From Bacillota bacterium (GTDB lineage Bacteria > Bacillota > Bacilli > Paenibacillales > Paenibacillaceae): a stretch of DNA of 49,101 nt. The stretch spans positions 1-49,101 of the forward strand of contig JAEWJS010000086.1 of NCBI GenBank assembly GCA_023386495.1. The letters run 5' to 3'. The stretch's first letter is position 1, and each line of letters starts with the position of its first letter. The notes under the pieces are model-generated. The model did not search any database. It was not told the origin of the DNA and saw only the letters and a list, made by a program, of their open reading frames with translations. Positions 41,848-49,101 of the stretch are shown here, one piece after another. The position numbers and the translations under genes were made by a program.

Positions 41848-43545
41848 TTAATAGTTTCTGAACGGCTCGGTATGAACCCGCTCATTATCGTTCTGATCGA
41901 GCACGCGAACCTCGGCAAGCCAACGGCCCGCGAACGGGATGTACGGTCCTTCCGATTCATAGGTCGCTTTCACGAAGCCGGTGAACGCATCGAATTCTTC
42001 ATCTTCGTAGACTTGGAGCGGCACCTCGATCGGACCAAGCTCGGAGCGATCTTCAGATCGCAGACGCAGCGTGACGGACTTCGGCTGGCCGACCTCTTCC
42101 GGCAGCCACACCTTGACGATGAAAGCATTCTCCCCGGGAACGTTAGGCGTCACGCGCAGCGACAAATGCATGTCATCGCCCATCTGATGGAACCGTACCG
42201 GCTCGTTCTCCGGCAGCGGGCTGATATAAGTGAACAGCCCGACGATGATGACGATCGCCGCCATCAAGCCGGCATCCAGCTTAAGAAGTCCCTCGCGCGG
42301 CAGCTCGCCCTTCTTTACGCGCAGCCGCAGTAAGGCGCCCGTGGCAATGACGAGCAGCACGAGGATTGTTTTGGCAATCAAGAGCGTCCCCCATCCGGTG
42401 TAGAACAGGTAAGACAGCTTTGGCAGGAACAGGAACGTCTCCGCAATGCCGGTTAAGGTCAGGAGCGCAATGCAGATCCAGGCGATATCGCTGAAAGCGG
42501 CCGCGAATCGGGCTGCTTCTTTACGGTCCTTGAACCAAAGACCTACTAGAAACGCCAATCCTCCAGCCCAGAGCGCCGAGGCTGCAAGATGCGCATAATC
42601 GAGCAGCATCGCATAGGCCAACGGCTCATAGGCCGATGCGTGGCCGCTCCAGCTCTCGAGCGCCAGCAGCGACAATGCCCAGAGCACCGCAACCCAACTG
42701 CTTGCTCGACGGACGAACGGACCGATGAATGCCAGCAATAGGGCACCGGACCAAGCCAAGCCGACCGAAGTGCTCGTGAACAGCTTAGGCCAATCTGCAA
42801 GCGGCTGACCTTCCATCACTTCGTTGGCATGCACGAATACGTGCAGCAGAACGACAATGATCAGCGCCCGCGTCACCCATAGTCCCCATTGGTCGCACCA
42901 ATCATGCGCTGCCTGTCCGTATGCGGCGGACCGGCGGCGAATGGCAACCATCCAGAGCATGAATCCGCTCGCTAGCAGCAGCGCGCCATAGTATGCCGCC
43001 CTTACCGCATAGGTCAGAAAGGCCTTCGTCGTCAATTCGGTCGCCACGCCGGAATGTCCGGTATGGCCGAGTTCGCTATGGATATCGAACGCCGATGCAT
43101 CCTTCGCTTCCGGCGGATTGCCCACGACGAACGGGTACGAGCCTGCAATCGGATGACCGTCAAGAGAGACGATGCGATATGACACCGTGTAGATCCCCTC
43201 TGCTAGCGAGGGCAGCCGAAGCGTAAGCGACTTGCGATCTGAACTGATCTCCGGTCCGTTCTTCGTAACCCGCTCGGATAACGAATTTAGCACTTCCACA
43301 GAACCGACCGAAGCTTCGATTGCTTCGTTAAACCGCAATTCAACCTGAGACGGGCCTGCGTTCAGCCTCGCATTGGGCTCAGGCGACGCCTGCTCGAGGA
43401 CGGCATGCGCCGCTGCTTGCCCTTGGCTCAGCATGATTCCTATTAGTACGGCAGCTAGAATCGTTAGGAACCGACCCGTCGCTCCGCGTGAATGATGACG
43501 AATTACTGCTTGATCGTTATAGGTCTGTCTGACCAACTTGTCCAC
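41848..43545 (-). CDS. ycnJ: CopC-CopD fusion copper transporter, YcnJ type
   Basis: A 565-residue protein. After a signal anchor (about 25-45, ending AHAVLEQASPEPNA) comes a CopC domain (to about 150), whose N-terminal His binds copper. The CopD part (about 165-420) has about eight transmembrane segments, with HVFVHANEVM and WAGGLAFLVG segments, and the final 100 residues are an extra beta domain typical of YcnJ. Family role: copper uptake or export across the membrane. It starts at GTG after GGAAAGGAT. Together with ycnI and the two-component genes it forms a copper island. Confidence 0.92.
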   Translation of the reverse strand: MDKLVRQTYNDQAVIRHHSRGATGRFLTILAAVLIGIMLSQGQAAAHAVLEQASPEPNARLNAGPSQVELRFNEAIEASVGSVEVLNSLSERVTKNGPEISSDRKSLTLRLPSLAEGIYTVSYRIVSLDGHPIAGSYPFVVGNPPEAKDASAFDIHSELGHTGHSGVATELTTKAFLTYAVRAAYYGALLLASGFMLWMVAIRRRSAAYGQAAHDWCDQWGLWVTRALIIVVLLHVFVHANEVMEGQPLADWPKLFTSTSVGLAWSGALLLAFIGPFVRRASSWVAVLWALSLLALESWSGHASAYEPLAYAMLLDYAHLAASALWAGGLAFLVGLWFKDRKEAARFAAAFSDIAWICIALLTLTGIAETFLFLPKLSYLFYTGWGTLLIAKTILVLLVIATGALLRLRVKKGELPREGLLKLDAGLMAAIVIIVGLFTYISPLPENEPVRFHQMGDDMHLSLRVTPNVPGENAFIVKVWLPEEVGQPKSVTLRLRSEDRSELGPIEVPLQVYEDEEFDAFTGFVKATYESEGPYIPFAGRWLAEVRVLDQNDNERVHTEPFRNY

Positions 43546-43611
43546 ATCCTTTCCATACCAGTGTACGCGATATGCATGGCGAAGAACAATCTTCCATGAG
43601 ATGACGCAATA

Positions 43612-43648
43612 AATAATCCCTTGCGATCGCTCGCAAGGGATTGTTATT
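43612..43648. terminator. Hairpin between divergent ycnJ and chitinase genes
   Basis: CCCTTGCGA pairs with TCGCAAGGG around TCGC, with an outer AATAAT/ATTGTTATT arm. It lies upstream of both divergent genes, so it ends no visible gene. It may be an attenuator in the ycnJ leader or a remnant. I see no other gene in the 303-bp gap 43546-43848. Confidence 0.6.
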
Positions 43649-43848
43649 CGGAGAAAATAGGCATAGGGATATCCCGCTATTCATGACTAGTGGGTCTTCA
43701 TGCCCATTATTCCGTATCTTACCGAAGATGTTAGTCCTTAACGCATGTGGTCCTCTCGCACAATACGAATCTCCCGGTCTATTAACGAGAATCCCCTGCG
43801 TTGCTATAATCAGAGCATCAGTCATGCATACAACCGGGAGGAATCATC

Positions 43849-45405
43849 ATGCAGCATGAAAACGCATACAACGCTCAGCACCGCAAGGCTCTTCTCATCT
43901 ATCCTCTCCTCATTGCGCTGTTCTTCAGTCTCTTGTCCGTTAACGCGTACGCCGCGCCGAAGAAGGACCGCGTCGCGCCGAGTGCCCCTACTGGGCTTCA
44001 AGCTGTCGCTGTCACCGAGAAGTCCGTTACGCTGGCATGGAAGGCATCTGCCGACAATTCCGGCTCGATCGCTTCTTACCGCATCTACAAAGGCAGCACG
44101 CTCGCAGGGTCAACCACCGGGACAAGTTACGTAGCCGCTGCGTTAACGGCTAACCAATCCTACACCTTCTCCGTACGAGCGGTCGATCCATCCGGCAATG
44201 TCTCGACAGCCGGCAGCCCGCTTACCGTGAAGACGCTCGCGCCAGCGCCTGCACCTTCGCCCGCACCTTCGCCCGCGCCTGAACTTCCGCCGGAAACGCT
44301 GCCCGCGTCGACAAAAAACATTATCGGCTACTATACCGGCTGGTCGACCTACAACGGCCGTCAGATCGCCGAATTGGACGCCGCTAAGCTCACCCATATC
44401 AACTACGCGTTCGCCAACATCGACGATAGTCTGCGCATCACGCTCGGCGATCCGTATGCCGATGTCCAGAAGGCATTTCCCGGCGATGCGGCCACCGACA
44501 AGTTCCGTGGCAACTTCAATCAGCTCATCAAGCTGAAAGCCAAGCACCCGCACCTGCGCACGCTCATCTCCGTCGGCGGCTGGTCATGGTCCGAGAAGTT
44601 CTCCGACGTCGCGCTGACGGATGCTTCGCGGACGATTTTTGCGGACAGCGCCGTGGCCTTCATCGTACAATACGGCTTCGACGGCATCGATATCGATTGG
44701 GAATATCCCGTGTCGGGCGGCGAAGCGGACAATGTGAAGCGTCCGGAGGACAAGCAGAATTTCACGCTGCTCATGCAGAAGCTTCGCGCGAAGCTCGACG
44801 CTCAGGGCACGAAAGACGGCAGACAGTATCTGCTCACCATGGCCGGAGCCGCCGGTACCTACTACACGAACAATGTCGAGCTCGGCAAGCTGCAGCAATA
44901 TGCCGATTACATCAATCTGATGAGCTATGATTTCCATGGCTTATGGGATGCCAAGACGGGGGTCAACGCCCCCTTGTTCCAAGACCCGAACAGCCCGAAC
45001 GCATGGGACACAAGCGTGAGCGACGCCGTTCAACTCTACCTGGCGTCAGGCGTGCCGGCTGCCAAGCTGAATATGGGCATTCCGTTCTACGGGCATAAGT
45101 ACGACAATGTCGCATCCGGGAGCAACGGGCTCTACCAGTCGTTCTCCGGCGGCTCCGACGTCTCCTATCCGCAGGCCGCCGCCCTACTGTCGAGCCAGGG
45201 CTACACGAGATATTGGCATGCCGACGCCAAGGTGCCTTACCTGTTCAACGGTTCAAGCTGGGTTAGCTACGAAGATTCCGAGTCCATCGGCTATAAGGCT
45301 GAATATGCGTCCGCCCAAGGCATTGCGGGGACGATGGTGTGGTCGCTGGGGATGGATACCGCTGACCATCAGCTCCTTCGAGCCTTGTATGACGGATTGC
45401 AATAA
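43849..45405 (+). CDS. Secreted GH18 chitinase with FnIII domain
   Basis: A 518-residue secreted enzyme. A signal peptide (to about 36, ANAYAA-like cleavage) is followed by one fibronectin type III domain (about 43-130), an Ala-Pro linker with APSPAPSP repeats, and a GH18 domain (about 158-518). The catalytic motif DGIDIDWEYP near residue 277 has the proton-donor Glu, and SVGGWSWSEKF and MSYDFHG are also intact. It hydrolyses chitin (beta-1,4 GlcNAc). No separate chitin-binding module is seen. GGGAGGA lies 8 nt before the ATG. It is expressed alone and closed by a strong terminator. Confidence 0.97.
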   Translation: MQHENAYNAQHRKALLIYPLLIALFFSLLSVNAYAAPKKDRVAPSAPTGLQAVAVTEKSVTLAWKASADNSGSIASYRIYKGSTLAGSTTGTSYVAAALTANQSYTFSVRAVDPSGNVSTAGSPLTVKTLAPAPAPSPAPSPAPELPPETLPASTKNIIGYYTGWSTYNGRQIAELDAAKLTHINYAFANIDDSLRITLGDPYADVQKAFPGDAATDKFRGNFNQLIKLKAKHPHLRTLISVGGWSWSEKFSDVALTDASRTIFADSAVAFIVQYGFDGIDIDWEYPVSGGEADNVKRPEDKQNFTLLMQKLRAKLDAQGTKDGRQYLLTMAGAAGTYYTNNVELGKLQQYADYINLMSYDFHGLWDAKTGVNAPLFQDPNSPNAWDTSVSDAVQLYLASGVPAAKLNMGIPFYGHKYDNVASGSNGLYQSFSGGSDVSYPQAAALLSSQGYTRYWHADAKVPYLFNGSSWVSYEDSESIGYKAEYASAQGIAGTMVWSLGMDTADHQLLRALYDGLQ

Positions 45406-45417
45406 AATACGCAATGC

Positions 45418-45452
45418 GAAGAGGAACCGGACACGCCGTCCGGTTCCTCTTC
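45418..45452. terminator. Terminator shared by chitinase and GGDEF-EAL genes
   Basis: A perfect 15-bp stem, GAAGAGGAACCGGAC with GTCCGGTTCCTCTTC, and a 5-nt loop lie between convergent genes. The U-tract is short (TTCTCG). Confidence 0.85.
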
Positions 45453-45472
45453 TCGATGCGCATGCATATGCG

Positions 45473-47593
45473 CTACACTGCCTCAGCCTGTATCTCGTAC
45501 CACCGCATGAATGCGTCGCCCGGGATCGGCCTCGTGAAATAGTAGCCCTGTGCCTCTTCGCAGCGCCGCTCCTTGAGAAAAGCGAGCTGTTCCGCATTCT
45601 CGACCCCTTCTGCCGTTACCTTAAGGTTCATGTGACGCGCCATCGATGTAATTGTCGTGACAATTGCCGCATCGCTTCCGTCCGCAAGCAGATCCATGAC
45701 GAAGGAGCGGTCGATCTTCAGCTTATCGATCGGAAACTTCTTCAGATAGAGCAGCGAACTATAGCCGGTTCCGAAGTCATCGATGCTAATGCGCACGCCC
45801 AGTTCCTTCAGCTTCTGGAGCATCATCGTGGCATACTCGACATCCGCGGTCATGCTCTCGGTAATTTCGAGTTCCAGATCGTCGGGCGCGAGCCCCGTAT
45901 CCTGCAGGGCACGGTTGACCCGCTCAACCAGGTCAATCTGCCGGAACTGGCGCATCGACAGGTTCACCGATACGCTGATCGGCGGCAGACCTGCATCCTG
46001 CCATGCGCGGTTCTGCAGGCAAGCGGTACGAAGCACCCACTCGCCGAGCTCCAGAATCATGCCGTTCTCTTCCGTAATGCCGATGAATGCATCCGGATAG
46101 ATCGTGCCTCTCGTCGGATGCTCCCAGCGCAGCAGCGCTTCGGCGCCCACCACGATACCGGTATCTACCTGCACGAGCGGCTGATACTCGAGACGGAATT
46201 GCTGCTCCGCCAGCGCCGTGCGCAGCTCGGTCTCCATCCGCAGCCGATCGCTGACCAGGTCGCCCATCTCGGTCTTGTACAGGCTGTATGCGTTCCGATC
46301 CGTCTTGGCATTGTACATCGCAGCATCCGCATGCTTAATGAGCTGGTCGGAGGTGCGACCATCTTCCGGGTAGAGGGAGATGCCGATGCTCACCGTAATA
46401 TGGTAATCCGAGCCGTTCAGCCATATCGGCGTATCGAACGCCTGCAGGATCATACCCGCGCGACTCTCGGCTTCTTCCGGCGAGGCCACGCCCGCCAGTA
46501 CGATCGTGAACTCGTCCCCGCCCATTCGATAGACGGATCCACGCTGTTCGACCGTGCTGTCGAGCCGCTCTGCAACCGCTTGCAGCAGCATGTCTCCGAA
46601 AGAATGGCCTAACGTATCGTTAATCGTCTTGAATCGGTCCACATCGAGCAGCATGACTGCCAGACGACTGTTCGTTCGGTCTGCCTTATGCAGCGCGCCT
46701 GTCAGATGGTCGGCCAGCAGCCGGCGATTACCGAGCCCCGTCAGATCATCATGATAGGCCATATACTGCGCTTGTACTTCTGCCTTTTTTTGCTGGCGCA
46801 AAGGCTCTTCGATCGTGACGAGATAGATTCCCTTCGCAAGCGAAAAGTAACCGGCCAGCTTAAACAAATTGCTGAGCAGCAAATCGACGTCGAGCGTGCT
46901 GTCAGACAGGATCACTTGGAGGTTCGCGAAGATGAGCAGCACGAGTGCCTGCACGATCATCAGCAAGGCCTGCGGGCGTCCCGCACGATTGCGATACAAG
47001 ATGCTGGCGATCGCGGCTGCATACCCGCACAGGATGATGACGATTGCCCCCGTGCGCAAATACACCAATGATCCTCCAGCGAACACTGCGCCCGCCCGAT
47101 ATTCGATCGCAGCGAGCAGTGCGGCAACCAATGAGAACCCGGCAAATAACGCAATGATCAACGTGCGCCGGCGAGCCGAGCCAGGCACTCTGCGGTCATC
47201 ATTGCAGAAAATGATGAATAACCCGATCGCGCCCGTCATCTGTGCCATGCTGCCGAGCAGCATCGTAATCGTCGTATCGCCGACCTCGCGATAGAACGGC
47301 ATGTGATAAAAGGTCATCGCATGCAGCAGGTCCAAAAAACTGACCACCGCGAACAATCCCGCGGTCTCGATCCGATGGCGCGTCATCGAACGAATGAAGA
47401 ACGACCATCCAAGCAGCACCATCGCGAAGGACATCGCAAAGTTGACGTATAACAGCATGTTAAGGGACCAGAGGACGGTCCGCGATTCCATGATTCCGAT
47501 AACTTCATCATGCAGCAGTTGCATGGCTGCAAAGCTAAGCAGCGCGAGCAACGCAACGGTGACGGTTCTTTTCTCCGCCTTGTTAATCGACAT
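45473..47593 (-). CDS. Membrane GGDEF-EAL cyclic-di-GMP enzyme with MASE-like sensor
   Basis: A 706-residue protein. The first 260 residues hold about seven transmembrane segments resembling the MASE3 sensor domain, with SFLDLLHAMTFYHMPF. A GGDEF domain follows with RMGGDEFTIV (about residue 355), and an EAL domain with GAEALLRWEHP (about 483) and DDFGTGYSSLLYLKKFPIDKLKID. Both signature sites are intact, so it could make and/or degrade cyclic-di-GMP. No I-site RxxD was checked. It probably controls motility or biofilm. The ATG at 47593 follows GGGAGG by 5 nt. Confidence 0.95.
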   Translation of the reverse strand: MSINKAEKRTVTVALLALLSFAAMQLLHDEVIGIMESRTVLWSLNMLLYVNFAMSFAMVLLGWSFFIRSMTRHRIETAGLFAVVSFLDLLHAMTFYHMPFYREVGDTTITMLLGSMAQMTGAIGLFIIFCNDDRRVPGSARRRTLIIALFAGFSLVAALLAAIEYRAGAVFAGGSLVYLRTGAIVIILCGYAAAIASILYRNRAGRPQALLMIVQALVLLIFANLQVILSDSTLDVDLLLSNLFKLAGYFSLAKGIYLVTIEEPLRQQKKAEVQAQYMAYHDDLTGLGNRRLLADHLTGALHKADRTNSRLAVMLLDVDRFKTINDTLGHSFGDMLLQAVAERLDSTVEQRGSVYRMGGDEFTIVLAGVASPEEAESRAGMILQAFDTPIWLNGSDYHITVSIGISLYPEDGRTSDQLIKHADAAMYNAKTDRNAYSLYKTEMGDLVSDRLRMETELRTALAEQQFRLEYQPLVQVDTGIVVGAEALLRWEHPTRGTIYPDAFIGITEENGMILELGEWVLRTACLQNRAWQDAGLPPISVSVNLSMRQFRQIDLVERVNRALQDTGLAPDDLELEITESMTADVEYATMMLQKLKELGVRISIDDFGTGYSSLLYLKKFPIDKLKIDRSFVMDLLADGSDAAIVTTITSMARHMNLKVTAEGVENAEQLAFLKERRCEEAQGYYFTRPIPGDAFMRWYEIQAEAV

Positions 47594-47683
47594 GTAGGCC
47601 TCCCCGACCCCCGCTTAAGGGGGATGACTCGACTACTTTCGGCGAGCACGGCATCAAATCCTGCTGAATCTTGTTAAGTATTG

Positions 47684-48424
47684 CTAATTATTGAACGGGG
47701 CCGCGATGCGAACGCCGTGGGCGAGCAGCGACCCGCGAATCGCCGCGGCCAGCTTCACGGCCTCGGCGCCGTCGCCGTGGACGCAGATCGTCTCAGCTCG
47801 GATGCCGGCAGCTCCGCTTGCCAGCTTCATCGCTTGCGCCGCAGCCTCGCCCTCGTCCGTAATGACGGCCATCGGCTCGCTTCGCGGCACGAGCAATCCG
47901 TCCGCTCCGTAGCGCCGGTCCGCGAACGCCTCCGACACGGTCCGGAGCCCTGCGGCCTCCGCGGTGCCGAGCAGCAGGCTGCCTGCCTGCGCGACAATCG
48001 CCAGTCGAGCATCGACGGCGCGCACGGCCCGGACGATCGCGTCCGCGATCGCCGCATCTCGGCCAGCCCTATGATAGAGCGCGCCATGCGGCTTGACGTG
48101 ACGCAGACTCCCGTCAGCCGCGCGAACAATGGCTTCCAGTGCGCCGACTTGGTAGAGCACGTAATCATAGGCTTCTGCCGGCGTAATCGCCATGTCTCGC
48201 CGCCCGAAGCCGATTCGATCGGGCAATCCGGGATGGGCGCCAATCGCGACGCCGGCTGCGATGCAGGATCGTACGGTCGCTTGCATCGTGTGCGGGTCGC
48301 CCGCGTGGAAGCCGCAGGCGATGTTCGCGGAGCTGATCAGCTGCAGCAAGGCTTCATCGGAGCCGAAGCCCTCGCCGAGGTCAGCGTTCATATCAATCGT
48401 TGGTTGCTGGGTCGGTATGGCCAT
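47684..48424 (-). CDS. pxpA: 5-oxoprolinase subunit A
   Basis: A 246-residue LamB/YcsF-family protein. It has the N-terminal MNADLGEGFG, then ANIACGFHAGDP, GAHPGLPDRIGFGRR and HVKPHGALYHRAG, all conserved in PxpA. With PxpB and PxpC it cleaves 5-oxoproline to glutamate using ATP. It follows pxpC in the same direction by 14 bp with a CAGGAG site. PxpB is expected just beyond the right edge. Confidence 0.95.
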   Translation of the reverse strand: MAIPTQQPTIDMNADLGEGFGSDEALLQLISSANIACGFHAGDPHTMQATVRSCIAAGVAIGAHPGLPDRIGFGRRDMAITPAEAYDYVLYQVGALEAIVRAADGSLRHVKPHGALYHRAGRDAAIADAIVRAVRAVDARLAIVAQAGSLLLGTAEAAGLRTVSEAFADRRYGADGLLVPRSEPMAVITDEGEAAAQAMKLASGAAGIRAETICVHGDGAEAVKLAAAIRGSLLAHGVRIAAPFNN

Positions 48425-48438
48425 CGTCTAGGCTCCTG

Positions 48439-49101
48439 TCAGTTCGTATTCGCGTCGCTGGGCTCCGCAAGGCGGAAGCCTGCCGCAGGGGTGCGCTGCT
48501 TCAGCCCGGCAGCGAGAATCGCGAGCGAGGCCTCGCGCTCGCGATCCAGCCGCTGCGCTTGCTCAAGCGTCACGCGGCGGAATCGCAGCCGATCCCCCGG
48601 CTTCGCCTGCGCGAGCAGCGGCAGATCGGCAGTCGCGACATGCGCGATGACCGGGTAGCCTCCGGTCGGCTGGCAGTCCGCGGCCAGGACGATCGGCTCG
48701 CCGCCGGGCGGCACCTGCACGGCGCCCGGCATGATGCCGCGGGACGTCAGTTCCCCGCGGCTGGTTCGCTCCAGCATGGGGCCGATCAGTCGGCACCCCA
48801 TGCGGTCGGATGCGGGAGCCACCCGATAGGGCTCCCGGAAGAAGCGTTCGCGCGCCTCCGGCGCGAACGTCTCGAATGCGGCGGACGGCAGCGCATGCAG
48901 CGCGATGCCGCCGTCCGCATGGGGTTCCGCGCCGCCGTAGGCATCCGGCAGCGCGAACCAGGCGGGCGCTGCCCATGGCAGGCGCCCGGCAATGGCGCGC
49001 TCCGCGAGCGCCATGCTCCAGGAGGCCGCCCATGGCGAGGCGGCGCCGACGGGCAGCGCGTCGCCCGCGGCAAGCGGCCGGCCGTGCACGCCGCCGAAGC
49101 C
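48439..49101 (-). CDS. pxpC: 5-oxoprolinase subunit C (biotin-dependent carboxyltransferase family), N-terminus beyond window
   Basis: The 220 visible codons are open to the right edge, so the N-terminal part is missing. The visible part opens with GFGGVHGRPLAAGD and includes FFREPYRVAPASDRMGCRLIGP, LTSRGIMPGAVQVPPGGEP and ADCQPTGGYPVIAHV, which are standard KipA/PxpC motifs. It acts with PxpA and PxpB on 5-oxoproline. The stop is at 48439 and pxpA begins 14 bp later. An internal ATG/GTG start inside the window would lose the conserved N-terminal domain and is unlikely. Confidence 0.93.
   Translation of the reverse strand, partial: GFGGVHGRPLAAGDALPVGAASPWAASWSMALAERAIAGRLPWAAPAWFALPDAYGGAEPHADGGIALHALPSAAFETFAPEARERFFREPYRVAPASDRMGCRLIGPMLERTSRGELTSRGIMPGAVQVPPGGEPIVLAADCQPTGGYPVIAHVATADLPLLAQAKPGDRLRFRRVTLEQAQRLDREREASLAILAAGLKQRTPAAGFRLAEPSDANTN

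Overview
The window looks like a chromosomal segment of a spore-forming, GC-rich Firmicute of the Paenibacillaceae (Paenibacillus or a close relative). The evidence is a Spo0E-type phosphatase, a CotH-type spore-coat kinase with Gly-rich coat-like proteins, a T-box leader before pheS-pheT, a MutS2, an AlaR-AlaT pair, strong GGAGG ribosome sites with frequent TTG/GTG starts, and degenerate intergenic repeat arrays. No rRNA, tRNA or CRISPR array was seen.

Region 1 (1-13.9 kb) is an extracellular contractile injection system (eCIS) locus cut by the left edge. Read leftward from 9.9 kb it encodes a candidate loaded protein, a two-domain AAA+ ATPase, a DUF4255 (Pvc16-like) protein, the sheath, a gp19-type tube protein, a terminator and repeat-rich gap, a T4-baseplate-chaperone-like protein, a DUF6760 protein, a second gp19-type protein, and a very unusual Asn/His/Gln-rich repeat protein that runs off the window. 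No capsid, terminase, integrase or lysis genes are visible, which argues against a prophage. Divergent from the cluster is a 925-aa protein, followed by a protein with a YbjN / type III chaperone-like C-terminus. The 454-aa protein (8.6-9.9 kb) and the 925-aa protein share an N-terminal LxxxQQxxGNxA motif of the kind found at the start of DUF4157-type eCIS-associated proteins. My reading is that they are two cargo or loading proteins and that the larger one has its own chaperone. The 125-aa chaperone-like gene and the DUF6760 frame are linked by a perfect T TTT TTG slippery heptamer, suggesting a gpG-gpGT-like programmed -1 frameshift.

Region 2 (14-31.3 kb) is mostly housekeeping and sporulation: a 5'-3' exonuclease, a short MTHFR-like protein, an overlapping operon (cobalamin adenosyltransferase, RluA pseudouridine synthase, ArsC/Spx-like protein, aminotransferase), Spo0E, AlaT-AlaR, two spore-coat-like proteins made of small beta-barrel modules, a Thr-Gly-Gly repeat protein followed by CotH, cysteine synthase, an MFS carrier, a zinc-ribbon protein, a 25-residue membrane peptide, a DUF350 protein, MutS2 and a YvlD-type membrane protein.

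Region 3 (31.5-37.5 kb) holds a CuA-type cupredoxin lipoprotein, a ZapA domain fused to a roughly 400-residue coiled coil, and pheT-pheS behind a T-box.

Region 4 (37.5-39.5 kb) is an accessory island: an IS1595/ISXO2-like transposase relative whose first catalytic Asp seems to be replaced, driven by a promoter carrying two LexA (DinR) boxes and flanked by inverted arrays of the same 28-nt repeat core. It resembles a REP/RAYT-style domesticated transposase unit.

Region 5 (39.5-49.1 kb) holds a YcnI/YcnJ copper locus with its own NarL-type two-component system, a secreted GH18 chitinase, a GGDEF-EAL signalling protein and the start of a 5-oxoprolinase (pxpA, pxpC) operon cut by the right edge. 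All identifications come from reading motifs by eye; no database search was run.
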